Assembly: GCF_022605725.1 (NCBI RefSeq)
Contig: NC_065564.1
Span: forward strand, 8,224,698-8,288,697
Origin: Anthonomus grandis grandis
Taxonomy: Eukaryota; Arthropoda; Insecta; Coleoptera; Curculionidae
Reading direction: 5' to 3'
Length of the DNA: 64,000 bases
Shown here: one piece after another, positions 46,431-58,130 of the stretch
Numbering within the stretch: position 1 is the stretch's first letter
How the letters are laid out: every line of letters begins with the position of its first letter
Notes under the pieces: generated by a model
Told to the model about the DNA's origin: nothing
What the model saw: the letters and a program-made list of their open reading frames with translations, nothing else
Database searches by the model: none
Made by a program: the position numbers and the translations under genes

Positions 46431-47966
46431 ATGAAAACTACTGCTTGTGGCACAGATAAAATCACATCATCTATGTTAAAATATTGCAGTCCATTTATTG
46501 ATCCTTACATAACTAATATTATTAACAGTTGCATAGAACAAAATTATTTTTCTCAAAGTTGGAAAACTGCAATAGGAATACCTTTACCAAAATCAAAAAA
46601 ACCAGAGACCTTCAATGACTTACGCATTATAGCAATTTTACCTGCCATTTCGAAAATAATGGAGAAAATTTTATACAGCCAGATGTACTCATATTTAAAT
46701 GATAATGGTATGATCTCAGAATTGCAAAACGGGTTTCGTAAGGGGTTTTCCACATCCTCCGCCTTGGCTGTGGTAACTGATGATATAATTGAGGCACTGG
46801 ATCATGGACTTGAAAGTATTCTTATACTATTAGATTACTCCAAGGCATTTGACACTATAAATCATCGACTCTTGTTGGCAAAGCTAAGATATTACGGTTT
46901 CGACGTCGACTCACTGTCACTCATCGCATCATACTTCTCTAACAGGTCACAAAAATTGTTTGTTAATGGTGTGTACTCGGAGTCTAGTGCCATGCTATCA
47001 GGAGTACCTCAGGGCTCTATCCTTGGCCCCCTTTTCTTTATTATTTACACTTCTGAACTTATAAGCTCTCTTCATGTCGGAAAGATACAAGCTTTTGCTG
47101 ACGATACCCAGTTGTACTATCACTTCTCTTCAAAAGACTTTGTTACTTGTACCGAAACTATCAATCATGAACTAAACAACCCAAAAGATCTCTCTAAAAA
47201 ACATGGCCTTCAACTAAATCCATCAAAATCAAAACTTATGCTGTTTGGCAAAAGAAATCAAAACGAATATCTAAAAAATAATATTAAAATCAAAATAGAT
47301 GACCAAATATTACCATTTTGTAATTCTGCTCGTAATCTAGGTGTTATACTCGATTGTCAGCTTAATTTCTCCGATCATATTAAGTTACTTCTACAAAGGT
47401 CATTTACATCGCTTAAACAACTATATTACAATAGAAACCTTTTAGGTACCAAGTTAATGGCAATGTTATGTGAAACTCTTGTACTTTCCCACTTTAACTA
47501 TGCTGATTTTATTTATGGCCCTTGTCTTCGTCAAGCGGAACAATATCGTATTCAAAAGGTGCAGAATACATGTATTCGTCTAATTTTTAATTTAAGAAAG
47601 TCAGATCACGTATCACATAAAATTAATGAGTTGAACTGGTTAAATATGTCAAATCGTAGAACTCATCATTTGGGTCTTTTTATGCATGGTCTAATTACGA
47701 ATTCAAAATTCATATCTAAATCTCTAAAAAATAAATTTAAAACCAATTTGAGCGTCCATGATATAAATACCAGAAACAAATTTAAATATATTATTCCTCG
47801 ACATAATACAAGAACATACAAGAAGTCTTTTACTTATAATGCGATTAAAACATGTAATTCCTTGCCAAACAATGATTTACTACTTTATAATTTTACTAAG
47901 TTTAAGTCAGGATTTAGGTTGTTTTTGTTTAGAGAACAGTTGAGCTCCTATTTTTTAACTCACTAG
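46431..47966 (+). CDS. LINE reverse transcriptase, intact 511-codon ORF
   Basis: Open from ATG 46431 to 47966. The order is typical of the non-LTR RT: GTDKITSSMLK, the WKTAIGIPLPKSKKPETFND region, LQNGFRKGFSTSSAL, palm motif A (ILLDYSKAFDTINH), SGVPQGSILGPLFF, and catalytic FADD (47093-47104, about residue 222). A thumb and C-terminal part follow, ending KFKSGFRLFLFREQ. It copies the element's RNA into DNA at a nicked target site. It is open over its full length but separated by a frameshift from the endonuclease, so the element itself cannot be active. The true start lies further upstream in the broken frame. Confidence 0.9.
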   Translation: MKTTACGTDKITSSMLKYCSPFIDPYITNIINSCIEQNYFSQSWKTAIGIPLPKSKKPETFNDLRIIAILPAISKIMEKILYSQMYSYLNDNGMISELQNGFRKGFSTSSALAVVTDDIIEALDHGLESILILLDYSKAFDTINHRLLLAKLRYYGFDVDSLSLIASYFSNRSQKLFVNGVYSESSAMLSGVPQGSILGPLFFIIYTSELISSLHVGKIQAFADDTQLYYHFSSKDFVTCTETINHELNNPKDLSKKHGLQLNPSKSKLMLFGKRNQNEYLKNNIKIKIDDQILPFCNSARNLGVILDCQLNFSDHIKLLLQRSFTSLKQLYYNRNLLGTKLMAMLCETLVLSHFNYADFIYGPCLRQAEQYRIQKVQNTCIRLIFNLRKSDHVSHKINELNWLNMSNRRTHHLGLFMHGLITNSKFISKSLKNKFKTNLSVHDINTRNKFKYIIPRHNTRTYKKSFTYNAIKTCNSLPNNDLLLYNFTKFKSGFRLFLFREQLSSYFLTH

Positions 47967-48282
47967 TATGGTGTGCTCCAGAGGTAACATGATGGTTGTT
48001 TACGATTGCATACAGAGGTATTTGTTTATGTACAGTCTTGTTTTGGTGCAGGTTGTGAGTTTTATATCTCCTCCGTGTTGGGTATAAGTATTTTTTTGGT
48101 GTGAACAATTGTTTCTTTATAATATTTCATCTTTATATTATTTTTCTTATTATTATTATGTATGATTACCGAAATTTATTTATTATTTATTAGGGTTAAG
48201 TTTGAGTAGCCTTAGGCTAGACTTCGCCTTTTTTTCCATTTGTAACATTTGTCAATCTATTGTTTTTTTTTGAATAAAAGAC

Positions 48283-48305
48283 GATTATTATTATTATTAT
48301 TATAT
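48283..48305 (+). repeat. ATT-repeat 3' tail of the plus-strand LINE
   Basis: (ATT)n directly after AATAAAAGACG. It marks the insertion end of the element. Confidence 0.85.
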
Positions 48306-48639
48306 TACTATCAAAAACAATTGATTGATGAAAAATGGTTGAATATCCGAATAATTATTCGTATAATTTTCCTAAATTCAGCTGAATTGTAAAGTATTCC
48401 TGGATATCTGTTCAAATGCTAAATCATTAGTAATAATAATAATAATAATTATAACAATAATCTTTATTTAGCATAAAAAAGCTACATATAAAATACAATA
48501 CATTTTTACAAAGTTCAATGAAATTATAATATTTTTGTAAACCCAGTACATTTTAACCTACTTTCGTAAGTAGGAATAACAAATATCGAATTAATACATA
48601 CGTGGGTCACTGCAAACCGATGATTTGACAAAATGAGTT

Positions 48640-48895
48640 ATTGTAAACTATAGAAATATAAAATCGCATAGCGGCAATGACGACACCTGTATCTGGGTCA
48701 AGTTGTGGCCTAGTTGAATTGGGTTCCAACCCGGCGAGAACCCGCGGTGCCCCGGTTTTTCCAGGAACCACAGTATCCCGGTAATCCATGGATGCCGCTT
48801 TATTCCGGTCCGCAAACACCGTCTCGGCCCCGATCTAGGCCTTTCCACACAATGACCCCTCCAAAAGTTGTTAAAGGCCACATACAAGACCACAA
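48640..48895. other. GC-rich insert in the LINE 3' UTR, possible captured exon
   Basis: About 250 bp, much richer in GC than everything around it, open in several frames. On the plus strand it reads Pro/Arg-rich residues (YPGNPWMPLYSGPQTPSRPR, then FHTMTPPKVVKGHIQD). The minus frame is also open. No family was recognised. It lies between LINE coding sequence and LINE tail, so it may have been picked up by the element or may be an unrelated insertion. Confidence 0.45.
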
Positions 48896-48999
48896 ATGCA
48901 CTCCTACTAACGTATTGTTTAAACAGATAAAACTAAAAAAAAATGGAATAAAAAAAAATTATACATAATAAATAAAATACGCAAATAATAATTTAAACT

Positions 49000-49560
49000 T
49001 AAACATGCTCTTTCAGAAGTTTTTTAAACGAAGTTAAACCATCACAATTTTTTATAGTAATTGGCAACATATTATATTAATACAAGCCCTTATATAAAAC
49101 AGAATTCAACATTTGACTAGATGCACATCTATAGGTTAAAATAAAATCATTACAATTTCTTGTATTATAGCTATGTACATCACTGAAAAATTTAATCTTA
49201 TTATAAATATACTGTGGTAACATGTTATTTTTAATTTTAAATAATCAAACATATACATTGAACATAATTTTTTGTTTTACAGTTAAGCATTGTTGAGATA
49301 GGTGTGTATCTATTACAGTTTAAAATAGTTCTCATAGCTCTATTTTGTACAAGTTGCAGTTTTTCTACTTTAAAATTTAGTAGATTAAACAAAAGTGTTG
49401 CGCAAAATTCGAGATGTGGGGCTGCAATGCTATTATACAATAACAACTTTGTACCCAGTGACAATTTAGATCCTACTCTGGCAATAAAACCAACTTTTTT
49501 TGCAAATTTTCTTGTGCGGAAAAACTTAGATTTGAATCAAACATATCTCCTAAATATTTA
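49000..49560 (-). pseudogene. LINE reverse transcriptase C-terminal fragment
   Basis: Open part 49464-49237 reads KLLLYNSIAAPHLEFCATLL and VEKLQLVQNRAMRTILNCNR, the usual pattern after the RT catalytic domain of jockey/CR1-like LINEs. With one frame change it continues with YNKIKFFSDVHSYNTRNCND and TSFKKLLKEHV to about 49000. It is not functional. Confidence 0.82.
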
Positions 49561-49600
49561 ATTTGGTTTTCGCGATTTATTCTTGTGTCATTGATCCTAA

Positions 49601-51110
49601 TATTCAAGTTCTCCAAATCAATATTCGACAATTTATTTAGTGATTAATGATTTAATATTATGTTCCATGTATTTGACTTCATGTTTTTATTCCAGACATT
49701 CTAACTAATTCCTAATTTTATTACTATTTTACGTAATTTTCCATAAATCCAGGAATTTGAAACAGTTTTATATATTATTTAATTCATTGTTTCATCAACG
49801 TCCAGAGATTTGGGCACTTCTTGTTGCTATTCCTTAAACTTTCTGTTATTTATTACGTTTTTTTTTCTAGGGATTTGACGTAATTTTTCTTTCTTATATT
49901 CTAAATGTTTTATTTCTTTTAAATTATAATTTAAATCATGAATATTTTTTAGGTTTTCTCCGAATTGTTTCAGTCGTTTCTTATGTTTTTTTTCCTTAGA
50001 AGGTTGAAATGCTTATGTAGAACTGACAAAAAAAAAACACTTTAGAACATCGAAAAAATTTGTCACTTATTTTGACAGGCACTACTGCTCCTCTTTAATA
50101 AAATATAAAGCATTTTTTTTTAATGAAATACGATAAGATACTCTATTAAAAAATCAATATTTAGATTTAAATGAATGCCGTTACCGCATATTAGAGAAAA
50201 AGGTAACAACATTGCAACGCCGCTCGATTGCATTGTTGATTCCACCGACGCAAGTGATCTTTACCAGTGACGTCGTCGAAAAAATATTTATTATTAATAG
50301 CTTTAAATTATAAACAAGATTACCGTTTATGAACTTTTTATGCGTTTTTTTAACGTACTTCGTTAGAGTAAAGGTGTCTAATAAAAAGCATTTTTTATGG
50401 AAATTTGATCATTATTATAGATTTCTTACTAAGTGTTTATTTAGGTCTATTTCTATGATCCCATATTCGACGTTTATGATGACGGTTCAGTCAATTCACA
50501 AAATACTGAAATGCGTCCTATTTCAACCCAAAAATTAATTTCTAAGAGTTTAAAATAAAATTAATTCTAGGAATTTAAAATAAATATATTTCAGGGTTTT
50601 CCAGTCATTTTCTTAATATTGAAAATTTTCATATTATTCAGCTTTCTAGAAAGTCATTCCTTCCAGGTATTTCACGTTATTTTTGGTTTTATTTCAAGGG
50701 TTTTAATTAATTTTTTTGTTTTATTCCATTCTTTTTGTACTTTTTTTTTCTCTTTTCATGGATTTCCTGGAACGCCATTTTTTTATTGTATTTCAGGGTC
50801 TAAAAAATATATTATTTAATTATTTCGTAATTTTTTGTACCTTCCAGTGATTTTACGCAATTTTTTAACTTATTTATTTTTTTTCCTTTTGTTATGAAAT
50901 ATTACCCAAGCGACACACGATAGTTAAATAAACGTTCATTTTTAGTTTACGCCGGATGTACATTTTTGGTTGAACTTCATCTATAAATATCGGATAAAAT
51001 GTCCGCGTGATATACGTATTATGTTTTATTCACGCTTAACAAGAAGATTTATTACATGTTAATATTATACTATAACTAGGTTAATATTATAATTTCATAC
51101 TAAAACGTTT
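49601..51110. repeat. AT-rich polypyrimidine/TTCCAG repeat
   Basis: Degenerate short repeats of a T-run plus TTCCAGG-ATTT (for example 49690 TATTCCAGACATTC, 49750 AATCCAGGAATTTG, 50595 TTTTCCAGTCATTTTC, 50665 CTTCCAGGTATTTCACG), at intervals of tens of bases. No gene is recognised. The short frames result from T-richness. Confidence 0.6.
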
Positions 51111-52130
51111 TTTGTACCTCAAAAACTCTCTAAGTTAGAGACAATTTTACCCATCAAGGTCCAAAAAGTGTAAAATTTGAGTTTTTCCAACTCATATTGC
51201 AAAAGAAACATTTTTATGCATGAGTGGACGTTTTCGGGCAAAACTTTAGAACCACTTGGAATATTTGCATAATTTTTTTTACAGTACTAAAACGTGATTC
51301 CTGAAGATGGATTTGGTGGTAAAAACGTCGTTTTAGACAAAGATTTTCGAAATTTGGAACAGTTTTTGTCTGAGACATGTTTTTTTATTACACGCATGTT
51401 TTTCTAGACAGTTTTAGGTGTAACTTGGGAACTACTGCGTAAATTTTATTAATTTTTTTACAGTAATAAAACGTGTTTCCTGGAGATGGATTTGAGGGTA
51501 AAAACGTCGTTTTAGATAAAAAATTTCGAAAGTTACAGCAGTTTTGATTGAAACATATTTTTTTGTCAATTTTCGTGCTAAATGTGTATTATTCTTAATA
51601 ATACTTTAAGAAAGAAGTAGAAATAGCTTAAAAAGATTTTTGCACAAGAAAGTACGTTTATTTTCCAATAATTCCATACCAAAATTTTTTTTTTACCTCA
51701 AAAACTCTCTAAGTTAGAGGCAATTTTGCCCATTAAGGTCCAAAAAGTGTAAAATTTGAGTTTTTCCAACTCATATTGCAAAAATTTTTGTGCATGAGTG
51801 GACGTTTTCGGGCAAAACTTTAGAACCACTTGGAATATTTGCATAATTTTTTTTTACAGTACTAAAACGTGATTCCTGAAGATGGATTTGGTGGTAAAAA
51901 CGTCGTTTTAGACAAAGAATTTCGAAATTTGGAACAGTTTTTGTTTGAGACATGTTTTTTTATTACACGCATGTTTGTCTGGATATTTTCAGATGTAACT
52001 TGGGAACTGCTGGATATATTTTATTAATTGTTTTACAGTAATAAAACGTGTTTCCTAAAGATGGATTTGGGGGTAAAAACGTCGTTTTAGATAACAAATT
52101 TCGAAAGTTTTTTTTTCAAAAGTTAACGAC
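51110..52130 (+). repeat. Satellite of about 178 bp, with a 579-bp duplicate
   Basis: ACAGTACTAAAACGTGATTC at 51282 and ACAGTAATAAAACGTGTTTC at 51460 are 178 bp apart, and the block from AAAAACTCTCTAAGTTAGAG at 51121 recurs at 51700 (579 bp). Shared parts include GATGGATTTGGTGGTAAAAA and CGTCGTTTTAGA. The box AGAACCACTTGGAATATTTG resembles AGAACTACTTGGAATATCGG of the 188-bp satellite. Confidence 0.85.
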
Positions 52131-52224
52131 TTATCTTAAAAAAAACTGAATTTCCACAAAAAAAATATAGGGTTTAAAATAGGGTTTTTTTCATATTTCA
52201 ATAGAAAACCTTAGTTTTTGTATC

Positions 52225-52450
52225 ACTTATAATTTTCTGCCAAAAAAACCGTTTCTTATCAACCTTACCCTTAGCCCCCCACCCACCCCACACCAATTAC
52301 CAGTAAGAAATTATTTTCAAAAATCATTGTTTTCCAAAATAATACGCATGAATAACAACTAATTTCGTCGTTAATATCTAACCTAATAACAAAGTTTGCT
52401 TATTTAAATTTGATATAATTATATAGATGTATATTAATAAATATTTACTT
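52225..52450 (-). mobile_element. G-run element copy
   Basis: C-run at about 52267-52290 (CCCCCCACCCACCCCACACC), with TTACCAGTAAGAAATTATTT and AATATTTA landmarks of the family. Minus orientation. Confidence 0.6.
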
Positions 52451-53180
52451 CCTGGACTGACCTTCTCTTAAAACAACTGAAAATCGATAAGAGCAGTTTT
52501 CTACTATACAACTCGCGCCATCTGCGATTGTAGGTAATAGCATCTACTGAGTTCCTCCTAAACCAACTGAAAATCAATAAAAGCAGTTTCCTACTTCACC
52601 ACTCGCGCCACCTCCTATTAAATATTGCAAATAGTAAACTCCTGACAGAAAATTCATAGGTGGCGCTGCCTGCGTGATTATTTGCTCTAAAATCCAAAAA
52701 AGGCTTTTTTGTACAACAACTCCTGCTTATTAAAGAAAAAACTACTTGATCATTCATCTCTTTTTAATATATTAATCCCTCCACACCCCAAGAAGCTCTT
52801 ACTCTCAAACGCCGAACTAATCATCGACCTACTTCTCCAGTTTTCTTTGTCTATTCCCCAGGGTTGGAGGGAAGGGGGGGGGGCACCTCTGTGCCTTAAT
52901 CCAGAAAAGGTGAATTTGTTGCATATAACATGGAAATTGGAAAATTTCGGTCAGATCAGAGCCGACCTGCGTTAAGGGTGGACGTTCGGGTAGTTTTCCT
53001 CTTGTGCGATTTCAGTGGGGATCAGGTGAGTTGAACCTGGATCAATTTTTGAATAAAATTGTTTTTTTATTTATTCATGAATGAAAATGTTGCTATTTGG
53101 GTTAATGTAAGAGATAGGGAGTGGGTTTAGGGAGGACGAAGTTAGTTTTTTACGAAATGAATAAGGTTAAAGTATCAGGT
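52450..53180. other. Mixed low-copy region with a short tandem pair
   Basis: Two units of about 95 bp (52460-52625) share AACTGAAAATC-ATAA-AGCAGTTT and CTCGCGCCA. After a poly-G run (about 52875-52885) comes AP-rich low-complexity sequence. A consensus donor, CAGGTGAGTT, stands at about 53026-53035, preceded by GTGCGATTTCAG, but the enclosed piece would be only about 10 bases and is not called an exon. Confidence 0.45.
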
Positions 53181-53480
53181 ATAATTTTTTTTTCAATTTT
53201 ATTCGAGGCATTTTAAATAAATATTATCCAAAGTTTTGATGTGGTTTGCAGTTTTTTGCCAGAAAATTTTAAATATTTTTTATGTTTTCTGGAGTTTGGA
53301 GGCATTTTTAACCAGAAGTTTGACTGTATTTTTCATTTTATTGTATTTTACTAATTTTTTTAACCTTCAAGATTTTCCAGGCATTTAATATTATTTACGA
53401 GTTTTTTCTCCACTAATTTGACGTGATTTTTAATTTTTTTTTTGAGAAAATTTAATAATTTCTTATGTGTCGGGTGTATT
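53180..53480. repeat. Polypyrimidine/TTCCAG repeat block
   Basis: T-rich sequence with TTTTCCAGGCATTTAAT near 53375 and similar words, the same class as at 55.6-56.9 kb. Confidence 0.55.
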
Positions 53481-55640
53481 GAAAGTTTTTGTCATAGTGC
53501 CAATTAAACTAACTGAGCTAGAGTTTTTAACCTAAGACAGTGACGTGCGCTCAAGTGTCCCCTATACCACACATCAAGAATTTTCAAAAAATGTTTGTTA
53601 ATTTTTGAGATATGGAGAGTTATGTCCAGGCAGTCTAGTTAAAATAGTAAAAAAAAATGAAATTACCGTTTCAAGTGCTTTGGAAGTTTTGCCCTTTATC
53701 CAAAAGAAACTATATGAGCTAGAGATTTTAAACTAAGACAGTGACATGCGCTCAAGTGTCTGCTATAACACACATCAAGAATTTTCAAAAAAAAATTGTT
53801 AATTTTTGAGATATGGAGAGTTATATCCAGGGGGTCTAGTTAAAATAGTTAAAAAACATTAAATTACCGTTTCAAGTGCTTTGGAAGTTTTTCCCTCTAT
53901 CCAAAAGAAACTATATGAGCTAGAGATTTTAAACTAAGACAGTGACGTGCGCTCAAGTGTCTGCTATAACACACATCAAGAATTTTCAAAAAAAAATTGT
54001 TAATTTTTGAGATATGGAGAGTTATATCCAGGGGGTCTAGTTAAAATAGTTAAAAAACATTAAATTACCGTTTCAAGTGCTTTGGAAGTTTTTCCCTCTA
54101 TCCAAAAGAAACTATATGAGCTAGAGATTTTAAACTAAGACAATGACGTGCGCTCAAGTGTCTGCTATAACACACATCAAGAATTTTCAAAAAAAAATTG
54201 TTAATTTTTGAGATATGGAGAGTTATATCCAGGGGGTCTAGTTAAAATAGTTAAAAAACATTAAATTACCATTTCAAGTGCTTTGGAAGTTTTTTCCTCT
54301 ATCCAAAAGAAACTAGCTGAGCTAGAGTTTTCAAACTGAGACAGTGACGTGCGCTCAAGTGTCTGCTATAACATACATCAAGAATTTTCAAAAAATTTTT
54401 GTTAATTTTTGACATATGGACAGTTATGTCCGGGCGGTCTAGTAAAAATAGTTAAAAAAAAATTTAATTACCGTTTCAGGTGCTTTGGAAGTTTTTCCCT
54501 TTATCCAAAAGAAACTAGATGAGCTAGAGTTTTCAAACTGAGACAGTGACGTGCGCTCAAGTGTCTGCTATAACACACATCAAGAATTTTCAAAAAAAAA
54601 TTGTTAATTTTTGAGATATGGAGAGTTATATCCAGGGGGTCTAGTTAAAATAGTTAAAAAACATTAAATTACCGTTTCAAGTGCTTTGGAAGTTTTTCCC
54701 TCTATCCAAAAGAAACTATATGAGCTAGAGATTTTAAACTAAGACAATGACGTGCGCTCAAGTGTCTGCTATAACACACATCAAGAATTTTCAAAAAAAA
54801 ATTGTTAATTTTTGAGATATGGAGAGTTATATCCAGGGGGTCTAGTTAAAATAGTTAAAAAACATTAAATTACCATTTCAAGTGCTTTGGAAGTTTTTTC
54901 CTCTATCCAAAAGAAACTAGCTGAGCTAGAGTTTTCAAACTGAGACAGTGACGTGCGCTCAAGTGTCTGCTATAACATACATCAAGAATTTTCAAAAAAT
55001 TTTTGTTAATTTTTGACATATGGACAGTTATGTCCGGGCGGTCTAGTAAAAATAGTTAAAAAAAAATTTAATTACCGTTTCAGGTGCTTTGGAAGTTTTT
55101 CCCTTTATCCAAAAGAAACTAGATGAGCTAGAGTTTTCAAACTGAGACAGTGACGTGCGCTCAAGTGTCTGCTATAACATACATCAAGAATTTTCAAAAA
55201 ATTTTTGTTAATTTTTGAGATATGGACAGTTATGTCGAGGCGGTCTGGTTAAAATAATTAAAAAAACTTAAATTAACGTTTCAGGTGCCTTGGAAGTTTT
55301 TCGTATGATGCAAAGGAAACTAGCTAAGCTAGAGTTTTTAAATTAGGACAGTGGTGTGCGCTTAAGTGTCCACTACACCACACATCAAGAATTTTCAAAA
55401 AGTTTTTGTTAATTTTTGAGATATGGACAATTATGTCCAGGCGGTCTACTTAAAATTAAATTAAAAAAAATTAAATTACCGTTTCAGGTGCCTTGGAAGT
55501 TTTTCCTATGATGCAACAGAAACTAGCTAAGCTAGAGTTTTTAAACTAGGACAGTGGTGTGCGCTCAAGGGTCCCCTATAACACACATCTAGAATTTTTT
55601 TAAAAAAATTGATAATTTTTGAGATAAATAATTTTTTAGT
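53480..55640 (+). repeat. 201-bp satellite, main block with 604-bp higher-order unit
   Basis: The GTGACGTGCGCTCAAG word or a variant falls at 53540, 53741, 53942, 54143, 54344, 54546, 54747, 54948, 55150, 55351 and 55554, steps of 201-203 bp. Trimers repeat at 604 bp (for example CCGGGCGGTCTAGTAAAAAT near 54430 and 55034). Units contain AAGAAACTA-TGAGCTAGAG, CACATCAAGAATTTTC and TTTTTGAGATATGGA. Confidence 0.95.
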
Positions 55641-56880
55641 GTTATTCCTAGACTTTTTGAGCAATAAATTCATACCTTCCAAGAGTTAATATACGTCATG
55701 TCATGGTTTAGAACTTTAAGACATTTAATTTGTATTAATTTTATATATTTAACATAATTTTTCATTTTGTATGATAATATAAATAAGAATAACTTGTTTT
55801 TCTGCCAGGAATTTTAATAATTTAAATTGTTTTGGCACTATAAATAATTTTCCATCTTTTCCAGGTTTTTGGAGTCATTTGGTATGTTTTTCCAGAATGT
55901 GTGCGTCATTTTATATTAAGTAGGCAGGGATTTTTGAGTAATTATTCGTGCGTCATTTTTTATTTTATTCCAGGTATTTGAGATTATTTTTCATTTTATT
56001 CGGGTGGTTCCTGGCTTCCAAGTATTGACCTTTTTTTTTAATTTTGTTTTATATAATTTCTTAACACTTCTTAGGCATTTAAAGTAATCTTCCATTTCCT
56101 TTTAAGCTTAAGGCATTTTTCATTTTGTTTAAGGAATTTAATGTAATTTCGGGTTTCCGAATTATTTTAAAATAATTTCCATTTTTCCAGACATTTGAAA
56201 TACGTTTTCTATACATTTAAATATTTATTTTCTTCCAGACATTTGACGCCTTTTTTAACGTCTTTTGAGTAATTTATTTATGCCTCTCAGGCGTGAAATG
56301 CCGGATATAAAATGCAATTTTTGTCACGTTATTTGACACTGTTTTTTCTTAACTCGGGTAATTTTTCATTCTATTCCATTTGATATTTGACGTTTTTTTT
56401 AAATTTTATTTCAGGTTTAAATAGTTTTTCACGTTTCCTAGATTTTGGAGGTATTTGTATCCAGGAATTTCATCTTTTTTTTAAGTTTATTTAAAAAATT
56501 TCAATTTTTCTTTAAGGCTTCCAGGCATTTAATTTCATTGTCCTCCGGATATTTGAGGTGATTTTTAATTTTATTCTTGTGAAGTGGAATAGTTCCTCAA
56601 GTTTCCCGAATTTTGAAGGTAATTTCATCCAGGAATTTATTAGTATTTTTAATTTTATTCCAGGCATTATGATGTCAAATTCTTTTTGTTGGTGCTCTCT
56701 TTCTTCTTGCGTTCTTTTTTCTGGTATCTCTCTTCTTTGTGTCTTGTTTTCAATTTTTTCTTGTTGCTTTCTTATTATTTTAAGAAACTCTTATTTTTTT
56801 AATTTAATTTTTTTAATTGTTATATATTAGGAAAGTATGATCAAAAAATCGGTCGATAGTAATTAAAATATAAATCTAAA
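55640..56880. repeat. Polypyrimidine/TTCCAG block, part of a ~6.65-kb-spaced duplication
   Basis: About ten T-run plus CCAG|G/A words in 1 kb (for example 55860, 55970, 56185, 56235, 56455, 56525, 56625, 56660). From about 55695 the sequence is nearly the same as 62345 onward, and the 90-codon frame at 56558-56830 recurs at 63207-63479. The identity comes from duplication, not from selection on a protein. Confidence 0.8.
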
Positions 56881-58130
56881 CTTTTTTAGTTGTGCTGATG
56901 CAAACAAAACTAGCTAAGCTAAAGTTTTTAAATTAGGACAGTTGTGTGCGCTCAAGTGTCCCCTATAAAACGCATCAAGAATTTTCAAAAAATGTTTGTT
57001 AATTTTTAAGATATGGACACTTATGTCCAAGAGGTGTAAAAAAAATATAAAAAAAAAATTACACTAACGTGTCAGGTGTCTTTAAAGTTTTTCCCATTAT
57101 TCTAACAAAAATAGCTGAGTTAAAGTTTTAAAACAAAGACAGTTGCGTGCGCTCAAATGTCCCCTATAACGCACATCAAGAATTTTCAAGAAAATTTTGT
57201 TAATTTTTGAGATATGGACAGTTTTGTCTAGGCGGTCTAGTTAAAATAGTTAAAAAAAATTAAATTACCGTTTTAGGTGCTTTGGAAGTTTTTCCCTTTA
57301 TCCATAGGAAACTAGATGAGTTAGAGTTTTCAAACTAAGACAGTGACGTGCGCTTAAGTGTCTGCTATAACATACATCAAGAATTTTCAAAAAATTTTTG
57401 TTAATTTTCGAGATATGGACAGTTATGTCGAGGCGGTCTGGTTAAAATAATTAAAAAATGTTAAATTAACGAATTTTGAAAAAAAAAATGTTATTTTTTG
57501 AAATATGGATAGTTATGTCCAGGCGGTCTAAATAAAATATTTAAAGAAAACTTAAGTTAAGGTGTCAGGTGTCTTTGAAGTTTTTCCCATTGTACCAATG
57601 AGACTAGCCGAGCTAGAGTTTTTAAACTAGGACAGTGGTGTGCGCTTAAGTGTCCACTACACCACACATCAAGAATTTTCAAAAAGTTTTTGTTAATTTT
57701 TGAGATATGGACTGTTATGTCCAGGCGGTCTAATTAAAATAATTTAAAACATTTATACTAACGTTTCAGGTGCCTTGAAAGTTTATCCCATTGTGCAAAG
57801 GAAACTAGCTGAGTTAGAGTTTTTCAACTAGGATAGTGGTGTTCGCTCAAATGTCCCCTATACCACACATCAAAAATTTTCAAAAAATGTTTGTTAATTT
57901 GAGATATGGACAGTTATGTCCAGGCGGTCTACTTAAAATTAAATTAAAAAAAAATAAATTACCGTTTCAGGTGCCTTGGAAGTTTTTCCTATGATGCAAA
58001 AGAAACTAGCTTAGCTAGAGTTTTTAAACTAGAACAGTGGTGTGCGCTCAAGTGTCTCCTATGACATACATCAAGAATTTTCAAAAAATTTTTGTTAATT
58101 TTTGAGATATGGACAGTTATATTACATTAC
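56880..58130 (+). repeat. 201-bp satellite, second block
   Basis: Diverged units with CACATCAAGAATTTTC, GATATGGACAGTTATGTCC and GCTAGAGTTTTTAAACTA. The first units are shared with the end of the window. Confidence 0.88.

Larger units (their letters stand above)
45640..48305 (+). mobile_element. Jockey/CR1-type LINE, 5'-truncated, with ATT-repeat tail
   Basis: Contains the end of an endonuclease domain, a frameshifted linker, a full reverse transcriptase ORF and a 3' UTR. The UTR ends in AATAAAAGACG followed by (ATT)n (48283-48305), the 3' tail expected of this LINE group. The 5' endonuclease start is missing. No RNase H is seen. Confidence 0.85.
48430..49600 (-). mobile_element. Second LINE, minus strand, tail facing the first
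   Basis: On the minus strand it encodes the C-terminal part of a reverse transcriptase (49560-49000), then a 3' UTR ending AATAAAGATTATTGTTATAA with an (ATT)n tail (48430-48450). It is 5'-truncated. Sequence differs from the first LINE, so it is another family of the same group. Its 3' UTR carries a GC-rich insert at 48640-48895. Confidence 0.8.

Noticed and set aside
53011..53035. Micro-exon bounded by GATTTCAG and GTGAGTT
   Set aside because: Consensus sites exist, but the enclosed piece is about 10 bases with nothing to support a transcript.
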